DNA from: UBA11400 sp964473555
GTDB taxonomy: Bacteria > Bacteroidota > Rhodothermia > Balneolales > HLUCCA01
Assembly: GCA_964473555.1 (NCBI GenBank)
Contig: CAYYPL010000001.1
Location: 496,001-560,000 of the forward strand
DNA length: 64,000 bases
Direction of reading: 5' to 3'
In this document: piece by piece, positions 9,219 through 18,537 of the stretch
Numbering within the stretch: position 1 is the stretch's first letter
Layout of the letters: each line of letters starts with the position of its first letter
The notes under the pieces: model-generated
What the model saw: the letters and a program-made list of their open reading frames with translations, nothing else
Databases searched by the model: none
Told to the model about the DNA's origin: nothing
Made by a program: the position numbers and the translations under genes

Positions 9219-10577
9219 TTGGCAACAGCAAACACCAATCAACGAGGTAGTTGGAACTCAAAACTCGGTTTTATCTTTGCAGCGGCGGGGTCTGCAGTGG
9301 GACTTGGTAACATTTGGGGTTTCCCTAGTAAAGTCGCCGACAATGGCGGAGCCATTTTCTTACTGATATACGTCATTTGCTGTTTTGTCATTGGGCTCCC
9401 AGTTATGATTGCAGAACTCACGATAGGCAGAAAAACCGGGAAGAATCCAGTTGGAGCCTTCAGGGCCTTAAGCACCGGTAAATTTGCTCCGCTCATTGGC
9501 TTTTGGGGGTTGTTGTGTGGAGTTATGATACTAACATTCTATCTCGTAGTCGCAGGATGGACAACCGGTTATGTTTTTGAGGAGCTCTTTTTCTTTATGG
9601 GGTATCCAGAGTTAGCAAAATGGTTCGGGGCGTTGGATAATGGTCCGAAAAATGCACTATTCTCCGTACTTTTCATGTTGGCAACCATTTCGATCATAAC
9701 GGCGGGTGTCAGTAATGGGATTGAAAAAGCCACTAAGCTTATGATGCCATTGTTGTTTGTGATTCTGATCGTGATGATTGGGTACGTCGTAACTCTTGAA
9801 GGAGCAATGGAAGGTGTTGTTGCCTACTTGCGACCAGACTTCAGCGAGCTGACAACAAAGGTCGTCTTTGATGCTCTTGGGCAATCTTTTTTCTCTTTAT
9901 CTTTGGGCATGGGTGCCCTGATTACATATGGTTCCTACCTGAGCAAGAAACAAAACATCATGGAGTCGGCTACACTGGTAACCTTGACCGATTTATCCGT
10001 AGCTTTTCTGGCTGGATTTTTGATCATTCCAGCTATGTATGTTGCCCAGGCATCTGGAGTCCAGATATTCGATGAAAATGGGAATCTATTTGCCAGTGCA
10101 ACTCTCGTCTTTGTGGTCTTACCTGAGATGTTCCATAATATGGGTGGGATCGGATTACTTGCCGGGCTAATGTTTTTTGTACTACTTGGTATGGCCGCTT
10201 TGACCTCTACCATTTCCCTTTTGGAAGTACCCGTATCGTATGCCATCGATGAACATGGAGTTAGCAGACGCAAGTCGGCATGGATCATTGGAGGGATTAT
10301 CATGACATTTAGCGTAATTGTATCCTTCGATATCGGATTAATAGATATTCTTGCAGTTTTATTCAACAACATCGGTCTCCCACTTGGGGGTGTGATGATT
10401 TGCATATTCCTGGGATACTTCTGGAAAACAGAGAATGCTTTACTGGAGATAAAAAATGGATTCGAGAATGTGGAACAAACACCCTATGCAGCAATATGGA
10501 CATTCTTTATTAAGGTTATCTGCCCCATATTGATTGGTACTGTGCTTGTAACAACCGTCTACAATACAATCTTTTAA
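9219..10577 (+). CDS. Neurotransmitter:sodium symporter (SNF/LeuT family)
   Basis: Predicted inner-membrane sodium-coupled amino acid transporter of 452 residues. The first helix carries the family signature FAAAGSAVGLGNIWGFP at roughly 20-36, which in LeuT lines the sodium and substrate sites. About eleven to twelve hydrophobic segments follow, including the unwound-helix-6 region QSFFSLSLGMGALITYGSYL. The start is TTG at 9219 with AAAGGAG in front. Substrate cannot be told from sequence. A hairpin follows the stop codon. Confidence 0.92.
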   Translation: MATANTNQRGSWNSKLGFIFAAAGSAVGLGNIWGFPSKVADNGGAIFLLIYVICCFVIGLPVMIAELTIGRKTGKNPVGAFRALSTGKFAPLIGFWGLLCGVMILTFYLVVAGWTTGYVFEELFFFMGYPELAKWFGALDNGPKNALFSVLFMLATISIITAGVSNGIEKATKLMMPLLFVILIVMIGYVVTLEGAMEGVVAYLRPDFSELTTKVVFDALGQSFFSLSLGMGALITYGSYLSKKQNIMESATLVTLTDLSVAFLAGFLIIPAMYVAQASGVQIFDENGNLFASATLVFVVLPEMFHNMGGIGLLAGLMFFVLLGMAALTSTISLLEVPVSYAIDEHGVSRRKSAWIIGGIIMTFSVIVSFDIGLIDILAVLFNNIGLPLGGVMICIFLGYFWKTENALLEIKNGFENVEQTPYAAIWTFFIKVICPILIGTVLVTTVYNTIF

Positions 10578-10582
10578 GCCTA

Positions 10583-10614
10583 TTCATGCCGAATTTAATA
10601 TTGTTCGGCATGAA
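10583..10614 (+). terminator. Hairpin after the SNF symporter gene
   Basis: A perfect 11-bp inverted repeat, TTCATGCCGAA (10583-10593) and TTCGGCATGAA (10604-10614), starts 6 nt past the stop codon. The T-rich stretch TATTTTTCCTTTCT follows about 9 nt later rather than directly, so the call as an intrinsic terminator is moderate. Confidence 0.55.
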
Positions 10615-10667
10615 TCTGAGTGGTATTTTTCCTTTCTGTATTTAAACCGTACACATAATTTAGTTTT

Positions 10668-11240
10668 ATGCCTAAAATTACAACGTCTGATTTCAGGAAT
10701 GGCCTGAATATCATGATGGATGATAACATCTACACGATTATTGAATTTCTTCACGTAAAGCCTGGTAAAGGCGGAGCGTTTGTCAGATCAAAATTAAAAG
10801 GCGTTACAAACGGGAAGTTACTGGACAAAACCTGGAGAGCTGGCGAGTCAATGGAATCGGTAAGAGTTGAGCGTCACCCTTATCAATATTTGTACTTTGA
10901 CGGTGAAGTATACCACTTCATGCATCAGGAAACCTATGAGCAAATTGGAATCAACACAAAGCAGGTTGATCGACCAGAATTCATGAAAGAAAGTGAAATT
11001 GTCACTGTTGTTATCAACGCTGATACGGAGCAAATTCTGTTCACAGAACTTCCGGATCATGTTGTCTTAACTGTTACTGATACTGAGCCTGGTGTTAAAG
11101 GTGATACGGCAACCGGTGCTACTAAACCTGCTACACTTGAGTCTGGAGCCAGTATTCAGGTACCACTGTTCATCAACCAGGGTGATAAACTCCGCGTTGA
11201 TTCCAGATCAGGGTCTTATATTGAACGAGTTAAATCATAA
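10668..11240 (+). CDS. efp: Elongation factor P
   Basis: EF-P binds between the P and E sites of the ribosome and relieves stalling on proline runs. The protein has 190 residues and three domains: an N-terminal KOW-like domain, a central OB domain and a C-terminal OB domain. The loop HVKPGKGGAFVR places a lysine at position 34, the residue that carries the beta-lysyl or other modification in many bacteria. No modifying enzyme gene is in this window. efp-accB-accC is a common bacterial gene order, and accB follows after 9 nt. Confidence 0.96.
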   Translation: MPKITTSDFRNGLNIMMDDNIYTIIEFLHVKPGKGGAFVRSKLKGVTNGKLLDKTWRAGESMESVRVERHPYQYLYFDGEVYHFMHQETYEQIGINTKQVDRPEFMKESEIVTVVINADTEQILFTELPDHVVLTVTDTEPGVKGDTATGATKPATLESGASIQVPLFINQGDKLRVDSRSGSYIERVKS

Positions 11241-11249
11241 TTATCTGCT

Positions 11250-11744
11250 ATGGATCTGAAACAAATCAAGAATCTACTGAATCTGATCGCTGAAAGTGGC
11301 GTGAATGAAGTGTACATTGAAGAAGGTGATTTCAAGATTAAGGTCAAGAAAAATTCTGACACCATCCAACACGTCAGTGCAGCAGCAGTTCCTGCTTCAG
11401 TTACTACGGTTGACTTACAATCAGCACACCGAAGTACACCATCAATGCCACCCGCTTCAACCGTTCCTGTTTCTTCGCCAGCTACACAGGAATCTAAATC
11501 AAAGGGTACTATCGTAAAATCCCCAATTGTTGGAACATTTTACGCCTCCCCATCTCCCGATGCAAAACCATTTGTCAGTATAGGCGATACTGTCTCTTCC
11601 GGTGATGCACTATGCATTATAGAAGCGATGAAAATCATGAATGAAATCGAATCTGACGTTTCCGGAACCATCACAAAAGTTTTAGTTAAAAATGGTCAAC
11701 CGGTTGAATTCGATCAACCGCTCTTTGAAGTTGAACCAGCTTAA
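11250..11744 (+). CDS. accB: Acetyl-CoA carboxylase biotin carboxyl carrier protein
   Basis: AccB carries biotin between the carboxylase and transferase half-reactions that make malonyl-CoA for fatty acid synthesis. The protein has 164 residues. Residues 1-40 match the usual AccB N-terminal helix region, residues 45-85 are a Pro/Ala/Ser-rich linker, and the rest is the biotinyl domain with EAMKIMNE, where K128 is the biotinylation site. It sits between efp and accC with gaps of 9 and 5 nt. Confidence 0.95.
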   Translation: MDLKQIKNLLNLIAESGVNEVYIEEGDFKIKVKKNSDTIQHVSAAAVPASVTTVDLQSAHRSTPSMPPASTVPVSSPATQESKSKGTIVKSPIVGTFYASPSPDAKPFVSIGDTVSSGDALCIIEAMKIMNEIESDVSGTITKVLVKNGQPVEFDQPLFEVEPA

Positions 11745-11749
11745 CACGT

Positions 11750-13102
11750 ATGTTTAAAAAAATTCTGATTGCCAACCGTGGAGAAATTGCACTGCGTGTT
11801 ATTCGTACATGCAGAGAAATGGGTATCAAAACGGTTGCGGTGTATTCCACAGCCGATGCAGACAGTTTGCACGTAAAATTCGCCGATGAAGCGGTTTGTA
11901 TTGGCCCACCGACATCACGTGAGTCCTATCTCAAAATTCCAAGACTACTTGCTGCTGCTGAAATCACAAATGCTGAAGCGATTCACCCCGGATACGGTTT
12001 TTTAGCTGAAAATGCTGAGTTTTCTCGTATTTGTGCCGAACACAATATTAAATTTATTGGCCCCTCTCCCCACATGATCGCCACGATGGGTGACAAGGCA
12101 AAAGCCAAAGAGAACATGATCAAATTTGGTGTTCCTGTGGTTCCGGGTAACGAGGGTGTACTTAGTAGTGCAGTCGAGGGAAAAAGGTTGGCCGACGATA
12201 TGGGTTACCCGGTTATTATCAAGGCAGTAGCTGGTGGAGGAGGTCGTGGTATGCGTATCGTTAAGGAATCTGGTGAATTCATCAGACAGTATGAAGCAGC
12301 GACAAGCGAAGCCGCAGCTGCATTCGGAAATCCAGGGGTTTATGTAGAGAAATTTATACAAAACCCAAGGCACGTCGAAATCCAAATTCTCGGTGATACA
12401 CACGGATACATAACCCACTTAGGAGAACGTGATTGCTCGCTTCAGAGGAGACATCAAAAAATTCTTGAAGAAGCCCCGTCACCTGTTATGGATCCTGAGC
12501 TGCGTGAGGCAATGGGACAGGCTGCGATCAGGGCTGCCGAATCCGTTCAATATGAGGGTGCGGGAACCATCGAATTTTTATTGGATAGTGACAAGAAGTT
12601 CTATTTTATGGAGATGAATACACGTATCCAGGTAGAACATCCCGTTACCGAAGAAGTTACCGATTATGACCTGATTCGAAGTCAAATTGAAATAGCAGCT
12701 GGTATTCCTCTGAGACGTAAACCATTAAAAATTCGTGGACACTCTATCGAATGCCGAATTAATGCGGAAGATCCTGCTCACGGATTCCGACCAAGTGCTG
12801 GGAGAATCAACGTCTTCCATCCACCCGGAGGTCACAGCGTACGTGTAGATACCCACGCATATTCAGGATATGTTGTACCGGCGAATTACGACTCTATGAT
12901 TGCAAAACTGATTGTTAGTGCACCAACAAGACCAGAAGCAATAGCCAGAATGTCCAGGGCACTGGACGAATTCATTATTGAAGGCATAAAAACAACCATT
13001 CCATATCATAAGCAATTAATGAGGGACCCTGGTTTTATAAACGGTGAATTCAACACTCACTATCTTGAAAAACAATTTAAATTTGATCCGGAGAAGAACT
13101 AA
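11750..13102 (+). CDS. accC: Acetyl-CoA carboxylase, biotin carboxylase subunit
   Basis: ATP-grasp enzyme of 450 residues that carboxylates AccB-bound biotin using bicarbonate and ATP. It begins MFKKILIANRGEIALRVIRTC, the standard biotin carboxylase opening. The glycine-rich ATP-binding loop AVAGGGGRGMRIV lies near residue 160-172, and the catalytic segment MEMNTRIQVEHPVTEEV near 286-302. Length matches the single-function AccC. It directly follows accB, so these are the fatty-acid-synthesis pair. The stop codon TAA shares its last A with the gcvH ATG. A second, longer paralogue is encoded at 27997-29499. Confidence 0.96.
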   Translation: MFKKILIANRGEIALRVIRTCREMGIKTVAVYSTADADSLHVKFADEAVCIGPPTSRESYLKIPRLLAAAEITNAEAIHPGYGFLAENAEFSRICAEHNIKFIGPSPHMIATMGDKAKAKENMIKFGVPVVPGNEGVLSSAVEGKRLADDMGYPVIIKAVAGGGGRGMRIVKESGEFIRQYEAATSEAAAAFGNPGVYVEKFIQNPRHVEIQILGDTHGYITHLGERDCSLQRRHQKILEEAPSPVMDPELREAMGQAAIRAAESVQYEGAGTIEFLLDSDKKFYFMEMNTRIQVEHPVTEEVTDYDLIRSQIEIAAGIPLRRKPLKIRGHSIECRINAEDPAHGFRPSAGRINVFHPPGGHSVRVDTHAYSGYVVPANYDSMIAKLIVSAPTRPEAIARMSRALDEFIIEGIKTTIPYHKQLMRDPGFINGEFNTHYLEKQFKFDPEKN

Positions 13103-13482
13103 TGTCATACCCAACAGATCTAAAATACACCAAAGATCACGAATGGATACGCAATCATGGTGACGGAACAGCGTCCATTGGAATTACTGAATTCGCTCAA
13201 GGTGAATTGGGTGATATCGTTTTCATTGACATTCAGGAAGTAGGTTCTATCATTTCCAAGGATGATACGTTTGGTTCTGTAGAAGCCGTTAAAACCGTAT
13301 CTGAACTCTTCATGCCGGTTGATGCTGAAATCACTGAAATAAACAGTAAACTGGAATCGAATCCTGAATTGGTCAACGAAGATCCATATGGTGAAGGCTG
13401 GATGGTAAAAGTAAGGCTTGGTTCACCGGAACAATTGAATGATCTTTTAGATGCTGAGGGATATCAGGAGATCATCGCTTAA
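13102..13482 (+). CDS. gcvH: Glycine cleavage system H protein
   Basis: Small lipoyl carrier of 126 residues that shuttles the aminomethyl intermediate in glycine cleavage. The lipoylation lysine is K64 in FGSVEAVKTVSELFMPV. The C-terminal NEDPYGEGWMVKV segment is conserved in the family. It shares one base with the accC stop codon, so translation is likely coupled. The other glycine cleavage genes are not in this window. Confidence 0.95.
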   Translation: MSYPTDLKYTKDHEWIRNHGDGTASIGITEFAQGELGDIVFIDIQEVGSIISKDDTFGSVEAVKTVSELFMPVDAEITEINSKLESNPELVNEDPYGEGWMVKVRLGSPEQLNDLLDAEGYQEIIA

Positions 13483-13494
13483 GCGCTCTTCCCT

Positions 13495-15045
13495 ATGCAT
13501 AAACTTCATTCCGAGTGGATCCTCATCCTGGATTTTGGATCTCAGTTTACCCAACTCATCGCCCGTAGGGTTCGTGAACAGCAGGTTTATTGTGAGATAC
13601 ATCCATTTAATTCTGAATTATCAGATTTCGATGATCATCCACCCATGGGGGTGATATTGTCTGGAGGTCCCATGTCAGTGAATGATGATGGATCTCCATA
13701 CCTGAATACACACGTCTACAATTGGGATGTTCCGGTTCTTGGAATTTGCTACGGATTACAGGTCATCTCACATACGATCGTTCCAGGCAGTGTTGAAAAA
13801 GCTGCTAAAAGGGAGTTTGGAAGAGCACATCTCGTTCTTGATGAACAAAATACACTCTTCAAAGGAATAGATAACCATTCGGTCGTATGGATGAGCCATG
13901 GAGACCACCTTAAGGTCTTGCCTCCAGACTTTTGTATCATCGCACATACCGAGAATGCTCCTATTGCAGCTGTCAGACATTTGACTAAACCTGTTTTTGG
14001 TGTACAATTTCATCCTGAGGTAGTTCACACCGTGCAGGGTAAGTTGTTAATTGAAAATTTTGTGCGGTCTATTTGTGGTTGTGTCGGCGAATGGACACCT
14101 GATTCTTTTATTGAGTCTACCATCGAAGAAATTCGCAGTCGAGTAGGAACAGACAAAGTTATATGCGGCCTGTCCGGTGGTGTCGATTCAACCGTAACAG
14201 CAGTATTATTACACGAAGCCATTGGAGAACAATTACTTTGTGTCTTTGTTGATAATGGACTTCTGAGAAAAAATGAATTTAATCACGTCCTTGATTTGTA
14301 TCGGAGAGATTTACACTTACCTGTTAAAGGTGTAGATGCGAGTGGACTTTTTCTCGATCGTTTAAAAGGAATATCTGATCCGGAGCAGAAACGCAAGATC
14401 ATCGGAAATACCTTTATTGACGTTTTTGAAGAGGCAATATCAGAGGAAAACGGTTTCAAATACCTTGCTCAAGGAACACTATATCCCGATGTGATCGAAA
14501 GTGTATCATTCAAAGGACCATCAGCAACGATTAAATCACATCACAATGTTGGTGGGCTTCCAGAAAAAATGAACCTTGATTTGATTGAGCCCATGCGAGA
14601 GCTTTTCAAGGATGAGGTCAGATCAGTTGGGCGTAAATTAGGTATACCAGATCATTTTATTGATCGTCACCCTTTTCCTGGTCCTGGACTTGGTATTCGT
14701 GTGATATCAGATCTGACCCGTGAAAAGCTCGAATTGCTCCGTGAAGCAGATGACATTTTTATCGATGAGCTGAGGAAATCAGGTATTTACAATCAAATTT
14801 GGCAAGCTTTTGTTGTATTACTTCCTGTTCAAAGTGTTGGTGTGATGGGTGATGAACGGACCTATGAATTTACAGCAGGACTGCGTGCTGTTACAAGTAT
14901 TGATGGTATGACTGCAGACTGGGCTCATCTTCCGTATGATTTTTTAGCACATGTTTCTAACAGAATTATCAATGAGGTTCGTGGTATCAATAGAGTGGTA
15001 TATGATATCAGTTCCAAGCCACCTGCAACGATAGAATGGGAATAA
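13495..15045 (+). CDS. guaA: GMP synthase (glutamine-hydrolysing)
   Basis: Converts XMP to GMP with ATP and glutamine, 516 residues. The N-terminal glutamine amidotransferase domain has its nucleophile C85 in GICYGLQ and the His/Glu pair in QFHPEVVHT near 170. The ATP pyrophosphatase domain carries the PP-loop GLSGGVDSTV near 228. The C-terminal dimerisation domain ends with the conserved SKPPATIEWE. It follows gcvH by 12 nt and is probably the last gene of the efp operon. Confidence 0.97.
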   Translation: MHKLHSEWILILDFGSQFTQLIARRVREQQVYCEIHPFNSELSDFDDHPPMGVILSGGPMSVNDDGSPYLNTHVYNWDVPVLGICYGLQVISHTIVPGSVEKAAKREFGRAHLVLDEQNTLFKGIDNHSVVWMSHGDHLKVLPPDFCIIAHTENAPIAAVRHLTKPVFGVQFHPEVVHTVQGKLLIENFVRSICGCVGEWTPDSFIESTIEEIRSRVGTDKVICGLSGGVDSTVTAVLLHEAIGEQLLCVFVDNGLLRKNEFNHVLDLYRRDLHLPVKGVDASGLFLDRLKGISDPEQKRKIIGNTFIDVFEEAISEENGFKYLAQGTLYPDVIESVSFKGPSATIKSHHNVGGLPEKMNLDLIEPMRELFKDEVRSVGRKLGIPDHFIDRHPFPGPGLGIRVISDLTREKLELLREADDIFIDELRKSGIYNQIWQAFVVLLPVQSVGVMGDERTYEFTAGLRAVTSIDGMTADWAHLPYDFLAHVSNRIINEVRGINRVVYDISSKPPATIEWE

Positions 15046-15129
15046 ATCAAATTAGTTTTTTACTCAATTCTTACAACAGATTTTATCCCGAAAGCGTTAC
15101 AGTCAAGTAAAAATAACATTACGAGCATC

Positions 15130-16869
15130 ATGAAAAGGATTCTATTTATCATTTTAATCACTTTTCAGTGTGGAATAGTTCAAAGTCAATCTGTATCTCA
15201 GGAAGAACTTAACAGAGCACTGGAACTCTATTCACTTGGTCGTTACAGTGAGGTTGTAGATGTGCTTAAAGAATCAAATAACACTAGGTCAATATTGATT
15301 GCTGCTAAATCACACATTGCTTTAGGTAACTTTTCAAACGCGACTATTTTAGCAAGATCACTTCTCCCTGATTCAAGCTCTGTCATTAAAGCGGAGGCTC
15401 AATTGGTTCTAGCCGTATCTCTTTACCATCAAAGAGATTATTCGGGGGCATTAAACACTATTGATCAACTTCTTTTATCGGATTATGATGAAACATCCAA
15501 GATTTATGGTCAGGCAACGGAATTTAAAAATGAATTATTAAACTCCCTTTCATATCGTCAGAGAATGGATGTTATCGGCAAGGTACATCTAGATAGAACA
15601 CGAAGGACACTGGTCTCAGATTATTTTCACAGATATCCTCGCGAATTAGCCGCCCAATTAATAGACCAGTTGAACAAATTTGATTCTGATTTTAATGCGT
15701 CAGCTTTAAAAAGCAGTTTACAGTTACTAACCAACGATGCTTTACTCCCTGCTGAATCATATTATGTAACAGGAAGTATAGTAAATATTGGCATTCTTCT
15801 ACCCTCTTTTGAATCAGATGCATCAAATAGAAGTATTAGCAGAGGAGTATACAACGGGGCTTTAGTTGCGGTTGACGAGTATAATCGGAACCATAGTAAT
15901 CGCAAAATTCAACTTTTCTTTCTGGAAGCCGAACACCTATTGCGATTATCATCGGATCAGTCGTACCGTGAGTTGAAATCACTTGGTATCGATGTAATTA
16001 TTGGGCCATTATTTTCTGATCAAGTTCGGGAGGTCAGCGATTTAGCAAGAAAATTGGGTATACCTGTACTGGCACCACTGGCAAATACTTTTCAGAGGAC
16101 TGACCAAATGGATCAAGTTTTCCAGGTGAATCCCTCTTTTGAGTCAAGAGGCGAGTCAACGGCTAGAATTGCCTATGAGAAACTAAATTTGCGTAGAATT
16201 GGAGTAATGGCTGAGTCTGGGACTTATGGAGAAGATGAAGCCAACGCATTTATCAAATTCTTTAAAGAGTTAGGAGGGGAAGTACCAAAGCAGTTTATTC
16301 TAAACTTTGCAGAAATGGGTTATTATATAGGAGATTACACACCCTGGTTCGCTAACAACCAAGCCCTGGTTGATTCCACTCAATTTGTAATCGATACACT
16401 TGATGCGGTTTACCTTCCATTTACGGGAGAAGTGGCGGAAACGTTGCTTAATCTGACACTCACTGGATTAGAAGCGTATCGTCCAAACTACATACTTCTC
16501 GGTAATGATGAAATGGCGTATATCAACCACTCAAGTGATAGATTACGTAAACTTAATCTCATGTATACTGGAAACAGTTATTTGAACGAATCTTCTCTTG
16601 AAGTGCAGAACTTTAAATTGGATTATTTAAACAGAGCGGGTATTGATCCAAATACATTTTCATATTTGGGTTATGATATAGCCAACTATTATTTATGGGC
16701 GATTGATTTGATCGGTAATCCAGATGACTTTTTGATATTTTCGGGAGCCCTGGGTCCCTTCAACGGGTTATCAAATTCAATATATTTCGGCCAGAACCGA
16801 AACAATCAGCTTCTTCATCTATTCGAAGTTACTCCTGAAGGATCGAGAATAGTAGATTTTGATTCATAG
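15130..16869 (+). CDS. Secreted TPR plus periplasmic ligand-binding fold protein (LpoA/LppC-like)
   Basis: A 579-residue exported protein. Residues 1-20 form a signal peptide with no lipobox cysteine at the usual place (CGIVQSQS follows the hydrophobic core). Residues about 25-210 contain TPR-like helical pairs, for example ALELYSLGRYSEVVDVL. From about 225 on it resembles the Peripla_BP_6 type I fold (VNIGILLPSF, DVIIGPLFSDQVREVSDLARKLGIPVLAPLA). This order resembles LpoA/LppC, an outer-membrane activator of a penicillin-binding protein in proteobacteria, but it also fits branched-chain amino acid binding proteins. No transporter genes are adjacent. The neighbour mltG also acts on peptidoglycan, which fits the first idea only weakly. 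Confidence 0.7.
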   Translation: MKRILFIILITFQCGIVQSQSVSQEELNRALELYSLGRYSEVVDVLKESNNTRSILIAAKSHIALGNFSNATILARSLLPDSSSVIKAEAQLVLAVSLYHQRDYSGALNTIDQLLLSDYDETSKIYGQATEFKNELLNSLSYRQRMDVIGKVHLDRTRRTLVSDYFHRYPRELAAQLIDQLNKFDSDFNASALKSSLQLLTNDALLPAESYYVTGSIVNIGILLPSFESDASNRSISRGVYNGALVAVDEYNRNHSNRKIQLFFLEAEHLLRLSSDQSYRELKSLGIDVIIGPLFSDQVREVSDLARKLGIPVLAPLANTFQRTDQMDQVFQVNPSFESRGESTARIAYEKLNLRRIGVMAESGTYGEDEANAFIKFFKELGGEVPKQFILNFAEMGYYIGDYTPWFANNQALVDSTQFVIDTLDAVYLPFTGEVAETLLNLTLTGLEAYRPNYILLGNDEMAYINHSSDRLRKLNLMYTGNSYLNESSLEVQNFKLDYLNRAGIDPNTFSYLGYDIANYYLWAIDLIGNPDDFLIFSGALGPFNGLSNSIYFGQNRNNQLLHLFEVTPEGSRIVDFDS

Positions 16870-16887
16870 ATTACTTCAATGAATCCA

Positions 16888-17988
16888 TTATTTACTTCCT
16901 AATACGTTTGACGATTTTTCCACTTGAGCCTGTGCTTCCATCTTAGCTCTTATTTCACGCTGTTCACGTAACCAACCAGTCCATTTTCTACTTTCCCTGA
17001 GGTGATCCTGATAATTCGTGGTAAACGTGTGATATCCCTCAGGTGTAGCAACCATAAATAAATAGTTGTGTCTTTCTGGATATAAGGCCGCCTGTATCGA
17101 AGTAAGTCTTGGATTGTTTAATGGCCCGGGTGGTAAACCTGTAATCCTGTAGGTATTGTAGGGATGAACAATTCTATAATCGGCAAAAACCAATCTACGT
17201 CTCTCATTAACTGCATAGACTACCGTAGGGTCTGCCTGAAGACGCATTCTCCTGTTCAATCGATTCCAATATAAGCCACTCACTTTTGGTTTTTCTTCAA
17301 TGTGTCTAACTTCCCACTCTATGATTGAAGCCAATGTGGTTATCTCATCTAAAGTCAACCCAAGTTCTTGTGCTCGGCTAGTGTAAGGAGCAGTTACAGC
17401 TCTATCAAACTCTGTAAGCATACGTTGCAGAAATTGTTCAGCTGATATTGTCCAGTACATTTCATAGGTATTGGGAATCATTCTTCCTATGATCTGATCA
17501 ACTTCTATTCCATTTTTGCTTAAAAATAACGTGTCGGACATTGCGCGTTCCAACTCATCAGCTGAGAATCTGAATCGGGATGAAACGCGTTCTACAAATC
17601 GATCCTGAAACTGACCAGAGGGTATGGCTACCATCATTGGATCCTGGAGACCTCTTGACAACTTGTTGAAAAAATCCCTATATGAAAGGCTGTTTGTGAA
17701 CGCGTATCTACCTGGTGTATAGCTCTTTACATCCAATAAATTCAAGGCCCAAGTATACTCAATACTATCAACAATGACCCCTGACTCTATTAATTTGGGC
17801 AATAATTCGGACAGTTCTCCGGGTTCTGGGAGCAGTAGCGTTACCGAATCCTGAAAATATATGGAGTTTGTATGATTGAGTCGGGTCAGTCTTGACAGGG
17901 AAACCATCATCAGAACTACTAGAAAGACAGATATTCCAAGTATGATATCTTCTTTTCTAAGCCATAAGTATTTATTTATATTTGTCAT
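16888..17988 (-). CDS. mltG: Endolytic murein transglycosylase MltG
   Basis: Inner-membrane enzyme that cuts nascent glycan strands and sets their length, 366 residues. One N-terminal transmembrane helix (about 15-31) is followed by a LysM-like region and the YceG domain. The signature LASIIEWEVRHIEEKP contains the likely catalytic Glu (E224), and WNRLNRRMRLQADPTVVYA follows. ITGLPPGPLNNP near 280 is also conserved. The C-terminus ends with a short polar tail. It starts 6 nt after the unrecognised gene upstream and converges on the gene ending at 16869. Confidence 0.93.
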   Translation of the reverse strand: MTNINKYLWLRKEDIILGISVFLVVLMMVSLSRLTRLNHTNSIYFQDSVTLLLPEPGELSELLPKLIESGVIVDSIEYTWALNLLDVKSYTPGRYAFTNSLSYRDFFNKLSRGLQDPMMVAIPSGQFQDRFVERVSSRFRFSADELERAMSDTLFLSKNGIEVDQIIGRMIPNTYEMYWTISAEQFLQRMLTEFDRAVTAPYTSRAQELGLTLDEITTLASIIEWEVRHIEEKPKVSGLYWNRLNRRMRLQADPTVVYAVNERRRLVFADYRIVHPYNTYRITGLPPGPLNNPRLTSIQAALYPERHNYLFMVATPEGYHTFTTNYQDHLRESRKWTGWLREQREIRAKMEAQAQVEKSSNVLGSK

Positions 17989-17994
17989 ATTCAG

Positions 17995-18474
17995 TTAAAA
18001 TAAGCTCGATTTTATAAGATCCCAGCTTATTTGGCCATTTTTTACTTCATAGTGCAAGATCAGGTTACCCCGAATATGACCATCTTCGTAAAGTGCGTAT
18101 ACATATCCACCAGGTAGGATTCGAATTTGATCGGTACGATAGATTCCCATTACACCACCTAGTATTCCCTTTTGCGCTATCAAATCCTTTCTGTTCATTA
18201 AATCCTCTTTGATATCAGAAATTGGATCTGATAAGCCTTGTTCTAACAGGTATCTAAGTTCGGATTCAAGGATCCAATCTGAATGTTCTGTTTCTGAAAC
18301 GATGAAATCGACATCGTCAATAACAACGGAAAGCAATGAATCCAATTCAACTAATTGCTCATTCTGCTTGAGTACCCATTTATAAACGTTATTAACCTCC
18401 TGGCGCTCATTAAGATATAGAATTCCCAAAAGTATGACAAGAACAACCCATACTAATCTCTCTATACTGTTCAT
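17995..18474 (-). CDS. Unrecognised membrane-anchored protein upstream of mltG
   Basis: I do not recognise this 159-residue protein. Residues 7-22 form a single hydrophobic N-terminal helix (LVWVVLVILLGILYL), consistent with a membrane anchor or uncleaved signal. The middle is acidic and helical, and the last 50 residues look beta-rich (GVMGIYRTDQIRILPGGYVYALY). It lies 6 nt upstream of mltG on the same strand, so co-transcription is likely. A link to cell-wall synthesis is possible but rests only on position. Confidence 0.7.
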   Translation of the reverse strand: MNSIERLVWVVLVILLGILYLNERQEVNNVYKWVLKQNEQLVELDSLLSVVIDDVDFIVSETEHSDWILESELRYLLEQGLSDPISDIKEDLMNRKDLIAQKGILGGVMGIYRTDQIRILPGGYVYALYEDGHIRGNLILHYEVKNGQISWDLIKSSLF

Positions 18475-18537
18475 AATTGGTCACTTATAGACTATTTAAT
18501 ATTTGATGTTGACACTTAGGGATTTAAGCAGTGTATA

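Noticed and set aside
9935..10405. 156-codon open frame on the minus strand
   Set aside because: Antisense to the transmembrane part of the SNF symporter; such shadows arise from biased hydrophobic codons.
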